DNA of 64,000 nt from Ariolimax columbianus (GCA_036924085.1 JAVGWX010000009.1:65420436-65484435); one strand, 5' to 3'. Numbered from the stretch's first letter, positions 21,789 to 31,580 are shown. Program-made: numbers and translations. The notes: generated by a model not told the origin, from the sequence alone.

Positions 21789-22148
21789 GACGCGCTTTGG
21801 ATATATCAAGGAATGTTTTCCATCCTGATGGCGTGACAGCAGCTTGAGCATTGAGGCTGGTCAGGTCTCATACATGACAAATATTATAATGTGCCTGACA
21901 GAACATTCGTTTTTGGTGATTTAGATAAGATCTACATTCATTCGAAAATAAAAATAAATAAAAGTAGAACAGCCCAGTTATATTCAGTCTTCTATCAAGA
22001 AAAGCTAAGTTATATCCAGCTCTTGGTCAAGGATAGCTCAGTTATACAGTGTTGCCGGTCAGTGGACATAGTTCCCGTTTGTGCATGTTGAGTTGGTAAC
22101 TAAATAGATGGAACCTACAGCGTTACTGAAGGTTAAACGTAGATAGAT
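21789..22148. other. No recognisable gene
   Basis: Contains a loose two-copy motif (AGTTATATTCAGTCTTCTAT / AGTTATATCCAGCTCTTGGT, near 21975-22030). Otherwise unremarkable. Confidence 0.45.
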
Positions 22149-22149
22149 A

Positions 22150-22600
22150 CACATATAGATAATCGCCAAGTGACCGCTTCAGGACAAAAACACATATAGA
22201 TAATCGCCAAGTGATCGCTTCAGGACAAAAACACATATAGATAATCGCCAAGTGACCGCTTCAGGACAAAAACACATATAGGTAAAGGTCCAGTGACCGC
22301 TCCAGAACAAAAACACATATAGGTAACGGTCCAGTGACCGCTCCAGAACATAAACACATATAGGTAAAGGTCCAGTGACCGCTCCAGAACAAAAACACAT
22401 ATAGGTAACAGTCCAGTGACCTATCCAGAACAACAACACAGATAGGTAAAGGTCCAGTGACCGCTCCAGAACATAAACACATATAGGTAACGGTCCAGTG
22501 ACGGCTCCAGAACAAAAACACTGATAGGTAAAGGTCCATTGACCGCTCCAGAACAAAAACACATATAGGTAACGGTCCATTGATCGCTCCGAAACAAAAA
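22150..22600. repeat. 41-bp minisatellite, about 11 copies
   Basis: The unit runs from ACACATATAGGTAACGGTCC to AGTGACCGCTCCAGAACAAA. The three left copies form a sub-family (GATAATCGCCAAGTGACCGC). The reverse complement (TTTTTGTTCTGGAGCGGTCA then CTGGACC) resembles the end of the Penelope-like element at 37.0 kb, and a relic of that element adjoins the array on the right. Confidence 0.92.
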
Positions 22601-22735
22601 CAAAAGAACACCTACCTTACAATTACGGTTTTCGTCAGGGACAATGAACGAACAAAAACAAGAAACAAATCAAAAGACATGATGAAAAATGAGAGGTTTA
22701 AGTTTGCTTGCGAGGAGTCAATCTCACCTGGAGAG
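22595..22735 (-). mobile_element. Penelope-like element terminal relic
   Basis: On the minus strand, TGTCCCTGACGAAAACC, GTAAGGTAGG and GTTTTTGTTTCGGAGCG follow the order at the 3' end of the intact element (TGTCCCTGATGAAGGCC, GTAACGTAGG, TGTTCTCGTCTCGGTGCGG). The inner side (GAACAAAAACAAGAAACAAA on plus) also loosely follows the intact copy's 3' untranslated region. The outer side passes directly into the 41-bp array. Confidence 0.5.
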
Positions 22736-22739
22736 ACAG

Positions 22740-23895
22740 AGTAAGAAATGAAATGATCAGAAAGAACGCTTGAAGAACCTGACAATTTTATACAGGTTGA
22801 GAATGCAGGTGAGAAGAATGTCTTGAAACTTGACAGCAGCCCGAGTCTCTACTATCAAACACCAGGGATGACTTCAGAGCTAAAGTAAGACCAAGAAAAC
22901 TATGGGTTGATGGTGTTAGAGAAACACTGCAAAGAGCCGAGTAAGTTCACAGGATGAAAAAGAGTCGCGGTCACTTTCTAATCACGACTAAAGAACGTTG
23001 TGTTTAGGGCTGGCAACTTAAAATAAATCAAAACACCTTACTGATATCATCAACCACAGTAAATGCTCGGGTACATACTTCCGTGAGGGGCCGGCTATCT
23101 GAAGTTAAAATGTATTCTTCAAATTGGAGCGATTCTATTTGAGATGACAGATGTTTAGCAACAGGCTTACGTTAATAGAGAGAAGCTGTTAATAGCGAGA
23201 AAAGCCCGGATTAAAAATATTAACCGCAATGCAAGATGCCACAACAAAGAAGATTTCACATCCCGGAGACTCGTAACGACATAGACATGGGAATTGAGAT
23301 GTTTCGTTACATTTGGTTACAAAGTGCTCATTTCACAGTGGGCAGGGCGACTTTGGAACGACCCCTTACTACACCAGCAGGTCACCAGTGGATGAGAACA
23401 TTGTGCTGGCTAGATCAACTCGACATTTTCTGTGGGTTCTCCTTCAGGAGCCTAAGGACATACGAATACAAGGCAGTCTGGTTTAAGAAGAGGGCGTAAT
23501 TGCTTCAGATTTAAGCTTCTTTTGATGGAACTAGCGAATTATGGAGTGTGATGGGATGGATGGAGAGACAGAGAGAGAGAGAGGAAGAGAGCGAGAAAGA
23601 GAGAGAACTATTTGATAAACACACTCTTTCATCGTCCCTGTCGTTATCCTCATCCTGCGACACTTACTTCTCAGTTTTCTTCTACAATTTTGGAAATGGA
23701 AAAGGAAATTATTAACAGCGCTGAGCAGATGATTTAACACTGTGAACGAATTTAACGAATTCCAAGAAAAAAGGTAGAACATGTAAACATAATCGAAACA
23801 AGCATACGTGACGACAAATACGCATTCATCGGGGACAACGTACAACAACAATAATAGATGAGAAGAAGTGAAGAGAACGTAACATAATTGTGTGA
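22740..23895. other. No recognisable gene
   Basis: Purine-rich in part (GAGAGA at about 23565-23610). The 87-codon plus-strand open frame at 23236-23499 is non-repetitive but matches nothing I know. Confidence 0.4.
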
Positions 23896-23899
23896 ACAC

Positions 23900-24492
23900 A
23901 TACATGAGGACATAGAGGCATTTACTGGGATAAGACATACATGAGGACATAGAGGCATTTACTGGGATAACATATACAGGAGGACAGAGAGGCATTTACC
24001 CGGATAACACATATAGGAGGACATAGATCATTTACTGGGATAAGACATACAGGAGAACATAGAGGCATTTACTGGGATAACATATACAGGAGGACATAGA
24101 GGCATTTACTGGGATAACATATACAGGAGGACATATAGGGATTTACTGGGATAACATATACAGGAGGACAAAGGCATTTACTGGGATAACACATACAGGA
24201 GGACATAGAGGCATTTACTGGGATAACATATACAGGAGGACATATAGGCATTTACTGGGATAACATATACAGGAGGACACAGGCATTTACTGGGATAACA
24301 CATACAGGAGGACATAGAGGCATTTACCCGGATAACACATACATGATAACATAGAGGCATTTACTGGGATAACATATACAGGAGGACATAGAGGTATTTA
24401 CCCGGATAACACATATAGGAGGACATAGAGGCATTTACTGGGATAACACATACAGGATAACATAGAGGCATTTACCCCGATAACACATACTC
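23900..24492. repeat. 37-bp minisatellite, about 16 copies
   Basis: The unit begins ACATACAGGAGGACATAGAG and ends GCATTTACTGGGATAAC. Some copies lose four or five bases in GACATAGAG, and ACCCGG replaces ACTGGG in a recurring subset. The minus-strand CYPSKCLYV-type open frames are array artefacts. Confidence 0.92.
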
Positions 24493-24549
24493 AATCGTCA
24501 GAAGGCTCCCCGCGCGTGTCGAAGGCAGGTGGACCTTATTTTATGTTTT

Positions 24550-24670
24550 CTGACCTATGATTCGCTAGTTCATTATTGCTGCTATTCTTTGACCCTGATC
24601 AAGACTAATTGATCGTAACATAAGTTTCCTTTGCGCTTTCGTCTTGGCGCCGTACCTGACCATATATATT
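24550..24670 (+). mobile_element. Penelope-like element terminal relic
   Basis: GACCCTGATCAAGACTAATT, GATCGTAACATAAGTTTCC and CTTTCGTCTTGGCGCCGTAC CTGACCATA follow, in order, the terminus of the intact element at 36990-37075. About 100 bp are alignable. The coding part is absent. Confidence 0.55.
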
Positions 24671-24978
24671 AATGTGTTTTACACTTTTTTTAAAATCCAC
24701 CATGCAGCCTCGTCTCATTTAAATTTTACAATAAAAACACAAAGTTCGTCTTTCTTTTCTCTTTCTTTGACTCACTCCTTTTCTACTCCAGGTGGGGTGT
24801 ACATGTATTTGTTTGGATGTATACTTGCAGCCACTGTGCAGACAAGTAGTCGATTGGCATGTCGTGTCTTTGCGTGTTGGATGGTCCGCCCGCTACTGGC
24901 CTCCATGGCGCCCACTTTTGGGTATACATTTCGTTACGTACACAGTGTTTAGGGACCTCCCAGTTTCGCTTACGTCAC
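24671..24978. other. No recognisable gene
   Basis: Single-copy lead-in to the 21-bp array. The ATG codons used by the long array frames at 24792 and 24859 lie here, but nothing else suggests a first exon. Confidence 0.4.
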
Positions 24979-24979
24979 A

Positions 24980-26505
24980 GATTTCTCTCGTCAATCCTCC
25001 CACATGTTTCTCTCGTCGCCTTGTCCTTTCCTCTCGTCGCTTTGTCCTTTTCTCTCGTCGCCATGTCCTTTCCTCTCGTCGCTTTGTCCTTTTCTCTCGT
25101 CGCCTTGTCCTTTCCTCTCGTCGCTTTGTCCTTTTCTCTCGTCGCCTTGTCCTTTCCTCTCGTCGCTTTGTCCTTTTCTCTCGTCGCCTTGTCCTTTTCT
25201 CTCGTCGCTTTGTCCTTTTCTCTCGTCGCTTTGTCCTTTTCTCTCGTCGCCTTGTCCTTTTCTCTCGTCGCTTTGTCCTTTTCTCTCGTGGCTTTGTCCT
25301 TTTCTCTCGTCGCTTTGTCCTTTTCTCTCGTGGCTTTGTCCTTTTCTCTCGTCGCTTTGTCCTTTTCTCTCGTCGCCTTGTCCTTTTGTCTCGTCGCTTT
25401 GTCCTTTTCTCTCGTCGCTTTGTCCTTTTCTCTCGTCGCTTTGTCCTTTTCTCTCGTCGCTTTGTCCTTTTCTCTCGTCGCTTTGTCCTTTTCTCTCGTG
25501 GCTTTGTCCTTTTCTCTCGTCGCTTTGTCCTTTTCTCTCGTCGCTTTGTCCTTTTCTCTCGTCGCCTTGTCCTTTTGTCTCGTCGCTTTGTCCTTTTCTC
25601 TCGTCGCTTTGTCCTTTTCTCTCGTCGCTTTGTCCTTTTCTCTCGTCGCTTTGTCCTTTTCTCTCGTCGCTTTGTCCTTTTCTCTCGTCGCTTTGTCCTT
25701 TTCTCTCGTCGCTTTGTCCTTTTCTCTCGTCGCTTTGTCCTTTTCTCTCGGCTCCTTGTCCTTTTCTCTCGTCGCTTTGTCCTTTTCTCTCGTCGCTTTG
25801 TCCTTTTCTCTCGTCGCTTTGTCCTTTCCTCTCGTCGCTTTGTCCTTTTCTCTCGTCCTTCCCCATATTTTTCTTGTCGCCTTGTCCTTTTCTCTCGTCG
25901 CCTTGTCCTTTTCTCTCGTCGCCTTTTCCTTTCTCTCGTCGCCTTGTCCTTTTCTCTCGTCGCTTTGTCCTTTTCTCTCGTCGCTTTGTCCTTTCCTCTC
26001 GTCGCTTTGTCCTTTTCTCTCGTCCTTCCCCATATTTTTCTTGTCGCCTTGTCCTTTTCTCTCGTCGCCTTGTCCTTTTCTCTCGTCGCCTTTTCCTTTC
26101 TCTCGTCGCCTTGTCCTTTTCTCTCGTCGCCTTGTCCTTTTCTCTCGTCGCTTTGTCCTTTCCTCTCGTCGCTTTGTCCTTTTCTCTCGTCCTTCCCCAT
26201 ATTTTTCTTGTCGCCTTGTCCTTTTGTCTCGTCGCCTTGTCCTTTCTCTCGTCGCCTTGTCCTTTCTCTCGTCGCCTTTTCCTTTTCTCTCGTCCTTCTC
26301 CATATTTCTCTCGGCTCCTTGTCCTTTTCTCTCGTCGCCTTGTCCTTTCTCTCGTCGCCTTGTCCTTTCTCTCGTCGCCTTGTCCTTTTCTCTCGTCCTT
26401 CTCCATATTTCTCTCGGTTCCTTGTCCTTTTCTCTCGTCGCCTAGCCCTTTTCTCTCGTCGCCTAGCCCTTTTCTCTCGTCGCCGTACGCCATATTTCTC
26501 TGGTC
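24980..26505. repeat. 21-bp minisatellite, about 72 copies, open in all six frames
   Basis: The unit is CTCGTCGCTTTGTCCTTTTC plus T. It encodes SLVALSF, RRFVLFS and CPFLSSL on plus and KDKATRE, KGQSDER and KRTKRRE on minus. None of the six consensus frames has a stop, so open frames of 440-670 codons occur in every frame. A diverged insert (CTTCCCCATATTTTTCTTGT) recurs at about 25857, 26025 and 26193, marking a 168-bp higher-order unit of eight monomers, and again at about 26290 and 26400 in a shorter form. One-base-short monomers after 25920 break every frame relative to the rest. Confidence 0.95.
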
Positions 26506-27064
26506 TTCCTACCCAAGACTTCTCTCGTGGTCCAGCCTCCAACTGTGCGGTCTAGACCCTTATTCTTTTAAAATTTTCACATGTCTATCTTTTTTCCTCC
26601 CTCCTCTTTATCTTTTTAACTATCTTTCTGTCTTTGCTTACATCTGTAAATACGTTTTGTCTTTGCCTACATCTGTTAATATGTTCTGTCTATCCCCTGT
26701 TCCTCCTTTCTTTATTTCTGCCTTTACTTCTTGCCTCTATATTTTCAGTCTTATCTCTACATTACCAATTTGTATTTCCTACTTTCTATATTTATTTATT
26801 TCCTTTTTGCTTTCCTTCTTCTATTCTTTCTTTCTTTCTATTTTCGTTCACTCTTTTATGTATTTTTTTTTATATTTCTATTTTTGTAATTTGCCAAAGC
26901 TTTTCTTTTTTCATTCCTTTCCTACCTTGTTTCTCGTATTTATCATTCTGTCTATATTTCTGTTTTTCTATTTGTCTTTCTTTAAGTGTTCTTTTCTTTC
27001 ATCGTTTGATTAATTGTACTTTTTAGACAACCCACTTCCCGTGCTCTACTTTGCCTATCTCGTT
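26506..27064. other. T-rich low-complexity sequence
   Basis: Long pyrimidine-rich stretch with TTTCTTTC and TATTTATTT runs. The Phe/Leu/Ser-rich open frames here are compositional. Confidence 0.6.
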
Positions 27065-27370
27065 TTCATGTCTAACTTGTAATGTTTTATGTCTAATTTG
27101 TAAAGTGCAATATCCATCTTGTAATGTTTCATGTCTAACTTGTAATGTTTCATTCTCTAACTTGTAATGTTTCATATCCATATTGTAATGTTTCATTCTC
27201 TAACTTGTAATGGTTCATGTCCATTTCGTAATGTTTCATGTCCATTTCGTAATGTTTCATGTCCGTTGTACAATATTTCATGTCCATCGTGCAATGTTGC
27301 ATGCCCGTTGTGTAATGTTGCATGTCCGTTGTGTAATGTTGAATGTCTGTTGTGTAATGTTGCATGCATA
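27065..27370. repeat. 21-bp minisatellite (second family), about 14 copies
   Basis: The unit is close to TTGTAATGTTTCATGTCTAAC in the left half and TTGTGTAATGTTGCATGTCCG in the right half. It is unrelated in sequence to the 21-bp array at 25 kb. Confidence 0.9.
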
Positions 27371-27574
27371 TAAACACACAGCACATGCGTTCCTAAATGT
27401 GGTGTTGTTAACTTTGAATTATAATAAGCTTAATTAGTTTCCATCAGATAAACTATGACAAAAAACTGTATATACCTGCCCGGTACTTTATTTCTTTGCT
27501 GTAGTCAGGCGTCGAGTTTCTGACCTAAATTGGTTAATCATTCTCTGGACACGAGTAGTGGCGGGGAGTACGTT

Positions 27575-28203
27575 TGTTGACTTGTTGTGATATAGATGGG
27601 ACGAAGGGGAGGGTTTGTTGACTTGTTGTAATATAGATGGTGACGAAGGGGAGGGTTTGTTGACTTGTTGTGATATAGATGGTGACGAAGGGGAGGGTTT
27701 GTTGACTTGTTGTGCTATAGGTGGTGGCGAAGGGGAGGGTTTGTTGACTTGTTGTGATATAGATGGTGACGAAGGGGAGGGTTTGTTGACTTGGTATGAT
27801 ATAGAGGGTGACGAATGGCAGGGTTTGTTGACTTGTTGTAATATAGATGGTGACGAAGAGGAGGGTTTGTTGACTTGTTGTGATATAGATGGTGACGAAG
27901 GCGAGGGTTTGTTGACTTGTTGTAACATAGATGGTGACAAAGGAGAGGGTTTGTTGACTTGTTGTGATATAGATGGTGACGGAGGCGAGGGTTTGTTGAC
28001 TTGTTGTGATATAGATGGTGGCGAAGGGGATGGTTTGTTGACTTGTTGTGATATAGATGGTGACGAAGGCGAGGGTTTGTTGACTTGTTGTGATATAGAT
28101 AGTGACGAAGGGGAAGGTTTGTTGACTTGTTGTGATATAGATGGTGACGAAGGTGAAGGTTTGTTGACTTGTTGTGATATAGATGGTGACGAAGAGAAGG
28201 GTT
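27575..28203. repeat. 42-bp minisatellite, 15 copies
   Basis: The unit begins GGTTTGTTGACTTGTTGTGA and ends TATAGATGGTGACGAAGGGGAG. It keeps a 14-residue plus-strand repeat (LLTCCDIDGDEGEG) open from 27615 into flanking SINE sequence, and two minus-strand frames are also open. I treat the open frames as repeat artefacts. Confidence 0.94.
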
Positions 28204-28215
28204 CTTCTGTTCTAC

Positions 28216-28355
28216 TGTTTCTTCGTTCGTTCTCAATCTATCGCAACCAAGCCCTCAACAGGGCTTTGCAAGTAGCAGTATGTTGTCTGGAGAACGGTTG
28301 TGTCGCTAGTTTACAGCTTGACTGCAATATTTGCACCTTTCTGGTCTTCGGCAGA
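28216..28355 (-). mobile_element. SINE-like family A, partial copy 5
   Basis: Tail-side 140 bp only: TTCGTTCGTTCTCAATCTAT through GGGCTTTGCAAGTAGCAG and GTTTACAGCTTGACTGC to the start of the core. It begins directly where the 42-bp array ends. Confidence 0.7.
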
Positions 28356-28442
28356 TATTTGTTCTAATATAGATGGCGAGGAAGAGGTGCTTTTCGTCTG
28401 TCCTAATAAAGATGGTGACTGAGAGCTTGATTTATCTGTTTC

Positions 28443-28615
28443 TCTTCTTCTTCTGTGTTCGTTCTCAATCTCCCGCTACCTAGCAGCCCTGAATAGGGCT
28501 TTGCAAATAGCAGAATGTAGTCCAGAGAACGGAATGCGTTGTGTCGCTAGTTTACATCTTGACTGCGAAATTTGTACCTTTCGGTTTTACACATCCGTCT
28601 TCGGCAGAGTTATGT
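28443..28615 (-). mobile_element. SINE-like family A, partial copy 6
   Basis: Same tail-side segment as partial copy 5 with an AAGAAGAAG-type tail. Sequence resembling the 42-bp unit (TAATAAAGATGGTGACTGAG, TAATAGAGATGGTGAATGAG) lies on both sides, so copies 5 and 6 and their flanks look like two rounds of a composite repeat. Confidence 0.7.
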
Positions 28616-28719
28616 GTTCTAATAGAGATGGTGAATGAGAGCTTGATTTATCTGTTCTAATTTAGAAAGTGAAGAACAAAACGTCTACTTTATGTAATCA
28701 CAGTTACGGCTGGATATAA

Positions 28720-28865
28720 TAATGTTGTTTTTCTGTTGGGGTGAAATAAACAAACATAGCCAGCACACGACGTGGCGAAGCGGTCTGTAGTCCTTAGCCT
28801 TCAAAACCCCTCGACTACCCCAGCAATGGGAAACATGTCGTATGACAGTTTTATTTTCTTTTCTT
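28720..28865 (+). mobile_element. SINE family E, 5'-truncated copy
   Basis: Matches the 3' two-thirds of the element at 52.67-52.91 kb: TTGTTTTTCTGTTGGGGTGA, AAACATAGCCAGCA, CTTCAAAACCCCT and CCCAGCAATGGGAAAC then TGTCGTATG. The tRNA head is missing. Confidence 0.68.
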
Positions 28866-29012
28866 TTATAATAATTCTTCTCTCATAAACCTGATAACGG
28901 ATTTGACTAATTTGAAAGTTTCAACAGATAAGGGGCTGTGGCGAGGATACATGCCTTGGAGATGAGATGTTTCCGAAGACTTTTAAACGTTACGTACAAA
29001 GATCCAGTTCTT

Positions 29013-29370
29013 GGGATCAAGATGCTGAGCAGCACATGAGCTGCAGTGGTCAGCGACCCATAGCTGACTGTTAGCGTCAGGGCCAGCGAACCAGAGCTGC
29101 CAAGACCCTTCTACACCTCCACGCGGTGATCCTGGATAATAGGCTGCAACAGGGCAGACTGGCTAAGGAGAAGGGATCGAAGAGGGAATGCTAACCCGGT
29201 ACTCAACAAATGCTTTCTGAAGTCGGATGTGTTGGACCGAAAGGTGCAAATATCGCAGCCAAGCTGTAAACTACGACACAACGTATTCCGTTCTCTGGAC
29301 TACATTCTGCTACTTAAGCCCTTTCAGTGTTTGGTAGTGAGAGATTGAGAACGAACGAAGAAGAAGAAGA
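29013..29370 (+). mobile_element. SINE-like family A, copy 7 (reference copy)
   Basis: The best copy on this strand. It starts GGGATCAAGATGCTGAGCAG, passes GGTGATCCTGGATAATAGGC, the core GCTTTCTGAAGTCGGATGTG and CGACACAACGTATTCCG, and ends GAGAACGAACGAAG followed by AAGAAGAAGAG. A LINE fragment in the same orientation begins within a few bases of its end. Confidence 0.8.
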
Positions 29371-29371
29371 G

Positions 29372-29700
29372 TTACAAATCAGGAAATACGGGATAGAATT
29401 ACAACAGCAATAGGGCCTTTTGAAGTTCTCTTGGCAATTGTCAAAAGAAGGAAAATCGCTTGGTACAGTCACAAATCGAGATCAAATGGTCTTGCAAATA
29501 CAATCCTGCACGGAAAGGCGCTAGGCAGACGACGAAGAGGCCGGCCCAAAAAGAGGTGGGAGGACAACATAAACGAGTGGACGAATCTCCAACCATAACA
29601 GGCACAGGCAGCAGCCGCTGTCAGAGAAGGGTGGCGTGGCGTTGTGGGGATGTATTCTTGTGTGCCCAAGCGACCTCACCAGGATGACCTGACCTGACCT
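29372..29700 (+). pseudogene. LINE RT-ORF C-terminal fragment
   Basis: The plus strand reads VTNQEIRDRITTAIGPFEVL, LAIVKRRKIAWYSHKSRSN, GLANTILHGKALG and GRRRRGRPKKRWEDNINEWT, then one stop, then QAQAAAVREGWRGVVGMYS. This is the conserved tail of a non-LTR retrotransposon RT ORF (KRRxLAWxxHxxR...TILxG...GRPxxxWxDNIxEWT). The fragment is about 105 codons with a single in-frame stop, better preserved than the other LINE pieces. It ends in GACCTGACCTGACCT, probably the element's 3' repeat tail. Confidence 0.82.
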
Positions 29701-29811
29701 CACATTTGTCTCTATTTTCCTTGCATACTAAAAGCCACGCCAATCATAACGCCCACACAATCACCCGTATCGAAATCCTTCGGAACTGTCAACTAACAAG
29801 ATTCCACAATC

Positions 29812-30258
29812 ATGAACATCGACATTATCATCTACATCTTTCCCATAGTCATAGTCGCTCTTACCATGAATGGTTTTGTATCATTTATAACCGTAGCCTC
29901 TTCTACTCATGCACTCACCATCAATGTCAAGAGTTGGAGGCTAGCTTGGGCAATTTTGAATTCATATGCACTTTTCGTAGTTCATATCGCCAGCTCACCG
30001 GTCTGGTCGGGCTGTTTACTCTTCAGCCCGTGCGCGAAGCAACCGATTCCAGTGGTCAAACACGCCTTAATACACATTACTTATCTTCTAGCGCCTCTTG
30101 GATTCGACAGACATCTTCACGTCTACTTTCTCCAACCGCGGATAATCCTACCTAAGCCGGTGGCGTTAACCATGTTACGCAAGGTCTTCGGATCTTCGGT
30201 GGAAGTTCTGTGTCGTAATCCCGATACCATCAGAAAAGAATCACTGAAGACCAGTTAA
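29812..30258 (+). CDS. Unrecognised ORF, 148 aa, hydrophobic segments
   Basis: A non-repetitive open frame with a hydrophobic N-terminus (IDIIIYIFPIVIVALTM, about residues 3-19), a second hydrophobic region (about 68-92, including AWAILNSYALFVVHIA) and a third (ALIHITYLLAPLGF, about 105-118), then a basic C-terminus. This could be a small membrane protein, but a second plus-strand frame is open over the same stretch (29706-30155), so length alone means little. No family was recognised and no promoter or splice sites were evident. Confidence 0.15.
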   Translation: MNIDIIIYIFPIVIVALTMNGFVSFITVASSTHALTINVKSWRLAWAILNSYALFVVHIASSPVWSGCLLFSPCAKQPIPVVKHALIHITYLLAPLGFDRHLHVYFLQPRIILPKPVALTMLRKVFGSSVEVLCRNPDTIRKESLKTS

Positions 30259-30748
30259 AGATAGACCGCCCGTCCTACCACCGCGTGAAGAACCACCATC
30301 GACGTCTTCACCATTATCTTCCTTCTCTTCTTCTTCTTCTTCTTATTTTTTCTTCTTCTTCTCCTCCATCTCATTCCTCCTCCTCATTCCTCCTCCTCCT
30401 TCTTCTGATCAGTGGTTATTCACCATTTTATACATATACCATTTCCGGAGTATTACTTCAAGGGCACTCACGTAATCTCAAACAAATACTCTGGACTCAC
30501 AACGGGGTAGGCCTGTAAGAATAGCTGCATGCAGTCCAAACGTTGGAGAGGCTTCTGTTGTAGAGATGTTATACTCAACCTATAGTAACCTATAGCATTA
30601 GCTTCACACACGGACATCTCCAAACTGTCATTACTGTCCTGATATCATCTTCTTCTGGGACGACTTCTTCCCCATTTCCACAGCCACCGCGCCTTCGCCT
30701 ATATCACGTTTCCACAGAGAAAACACATTTCCCGTTCAGCTTGGATTT
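30259..30748. other. No recognisable gene; CTT/CTC-rich tract
   Basis: A pyrimidine trinucleotide stretch at about 30315-30410 (TTCTTCTTCTT, CTCCTCCTC), then unremarkable sequence up to the next SINE. Confidence 0.5.
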
Positions 30749-31107
30749 CTTGGCTTCGTTCGTTCTCAATCTCCCACTACCAAACCCTGAAAGGGCTTAA
30801 GTAGCAGAATGTAGTCCAGAGAACGAAATGCGTTGTGTCGTAGTTTTACAGCTTGACTGCGATATTTGCACCTTCCGGTCCAATACATCCGACTTCAGTA
30901 AGCATTTTTTGAGTACCGGGTTAGCATTCCCTCTTCAATCCCTTCTCCTTAGCCAGTCTGCCCTACTGCAGCCCGTTATCCAGGATCATCGCGTGGAGGT
31001 GTAGAAGGGTCTTGGCAGCTATGGTTCGCTGGCCCTAACGCTAGCAGTCAGCTATGGGTCGCTGACCACTGCAGCTCATACGCTGCTCAGCGTCTTGATC
31101 CCCCGTT
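30749..31107 (-). mobile_element. SINE-like family A, copy 8
   Basis: Near full length and about as well preserved as copy 7. The sense-strand tail is GAACGAACGAAGCCAAGAAA. Confidence 0.77.
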
Positions 31108-31364
31108 CAGTTTTATCTGTCTTATTTCTAGTGCCCTGCCACACACTTTTCATTGATTTGTTATACACATGTTTTGTTTAGATACCCACACACATAGTTA
31201 GTCTCGTAGAAGACACCGCTCTCATGGATCAAGTCTTAGTCTTCATTGTAATTTAATATTTTTATAAGGTGTGGTGACCAGTTCCCTTTCACGCTGCCGT
31301 GTTTTACTTAAAAGTTAGCTAAGTTTTCATTTACAGCGGATATAACTGGGGCGTATCAATAACT

Positions 31365-31580
31365 GGGATCCCTTCTTCTTAGACGCTCGTACTGGAAAGG
31401 ACGTTGTGACGTCGTGCTGTTGCTTACAGCGAGGCTGCGATAATTGCGCCATTCGGTCCGACCCATCCAGTTTAAGCTGGCTTTTTGGAGATACAAGGAT
31501 TGCATTCTAGCAGCGATCTCTATTCTCGTAGCCAGAATCCAGTAGTGCAGCCTGTCACGGCTATTTCTCGGGATATACTT
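31365..31580 (-). mobile_element. Divergent family A-like SINE relic
   Basis: On the minus strand it reads GCTGCACTACTGGATTCTGG, AAAGCCAGCTTAAACTGGAT, GGTCGGACCGAATGGCGCAA and TATCGCAGCCTCGCTGTAAG, ending in TCTAAGAAGAAG. Landmark order matches family A, but identity is low, so it is an older or sister family. Confidence 0.55.

Noticed and set aside
24792..27013. Six long ORFs (442-669 codons) as coding genes
   Set aside because: They are the six frames of the same 21-bp repeat. The plus-strand frames start in unrelated flanks and end in T-rich low-complexity sequence.
27615..28367. Calcium-binding repeat protein (DIDGDEGEG looks like a Dx[D]GD loop)
   Set aside because: The motif arises once per 42-bp unit and lacks the full EF-hand or dockerin pattern. 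The frame continues straight into a SINE fragment, so it is not a designed protein end.
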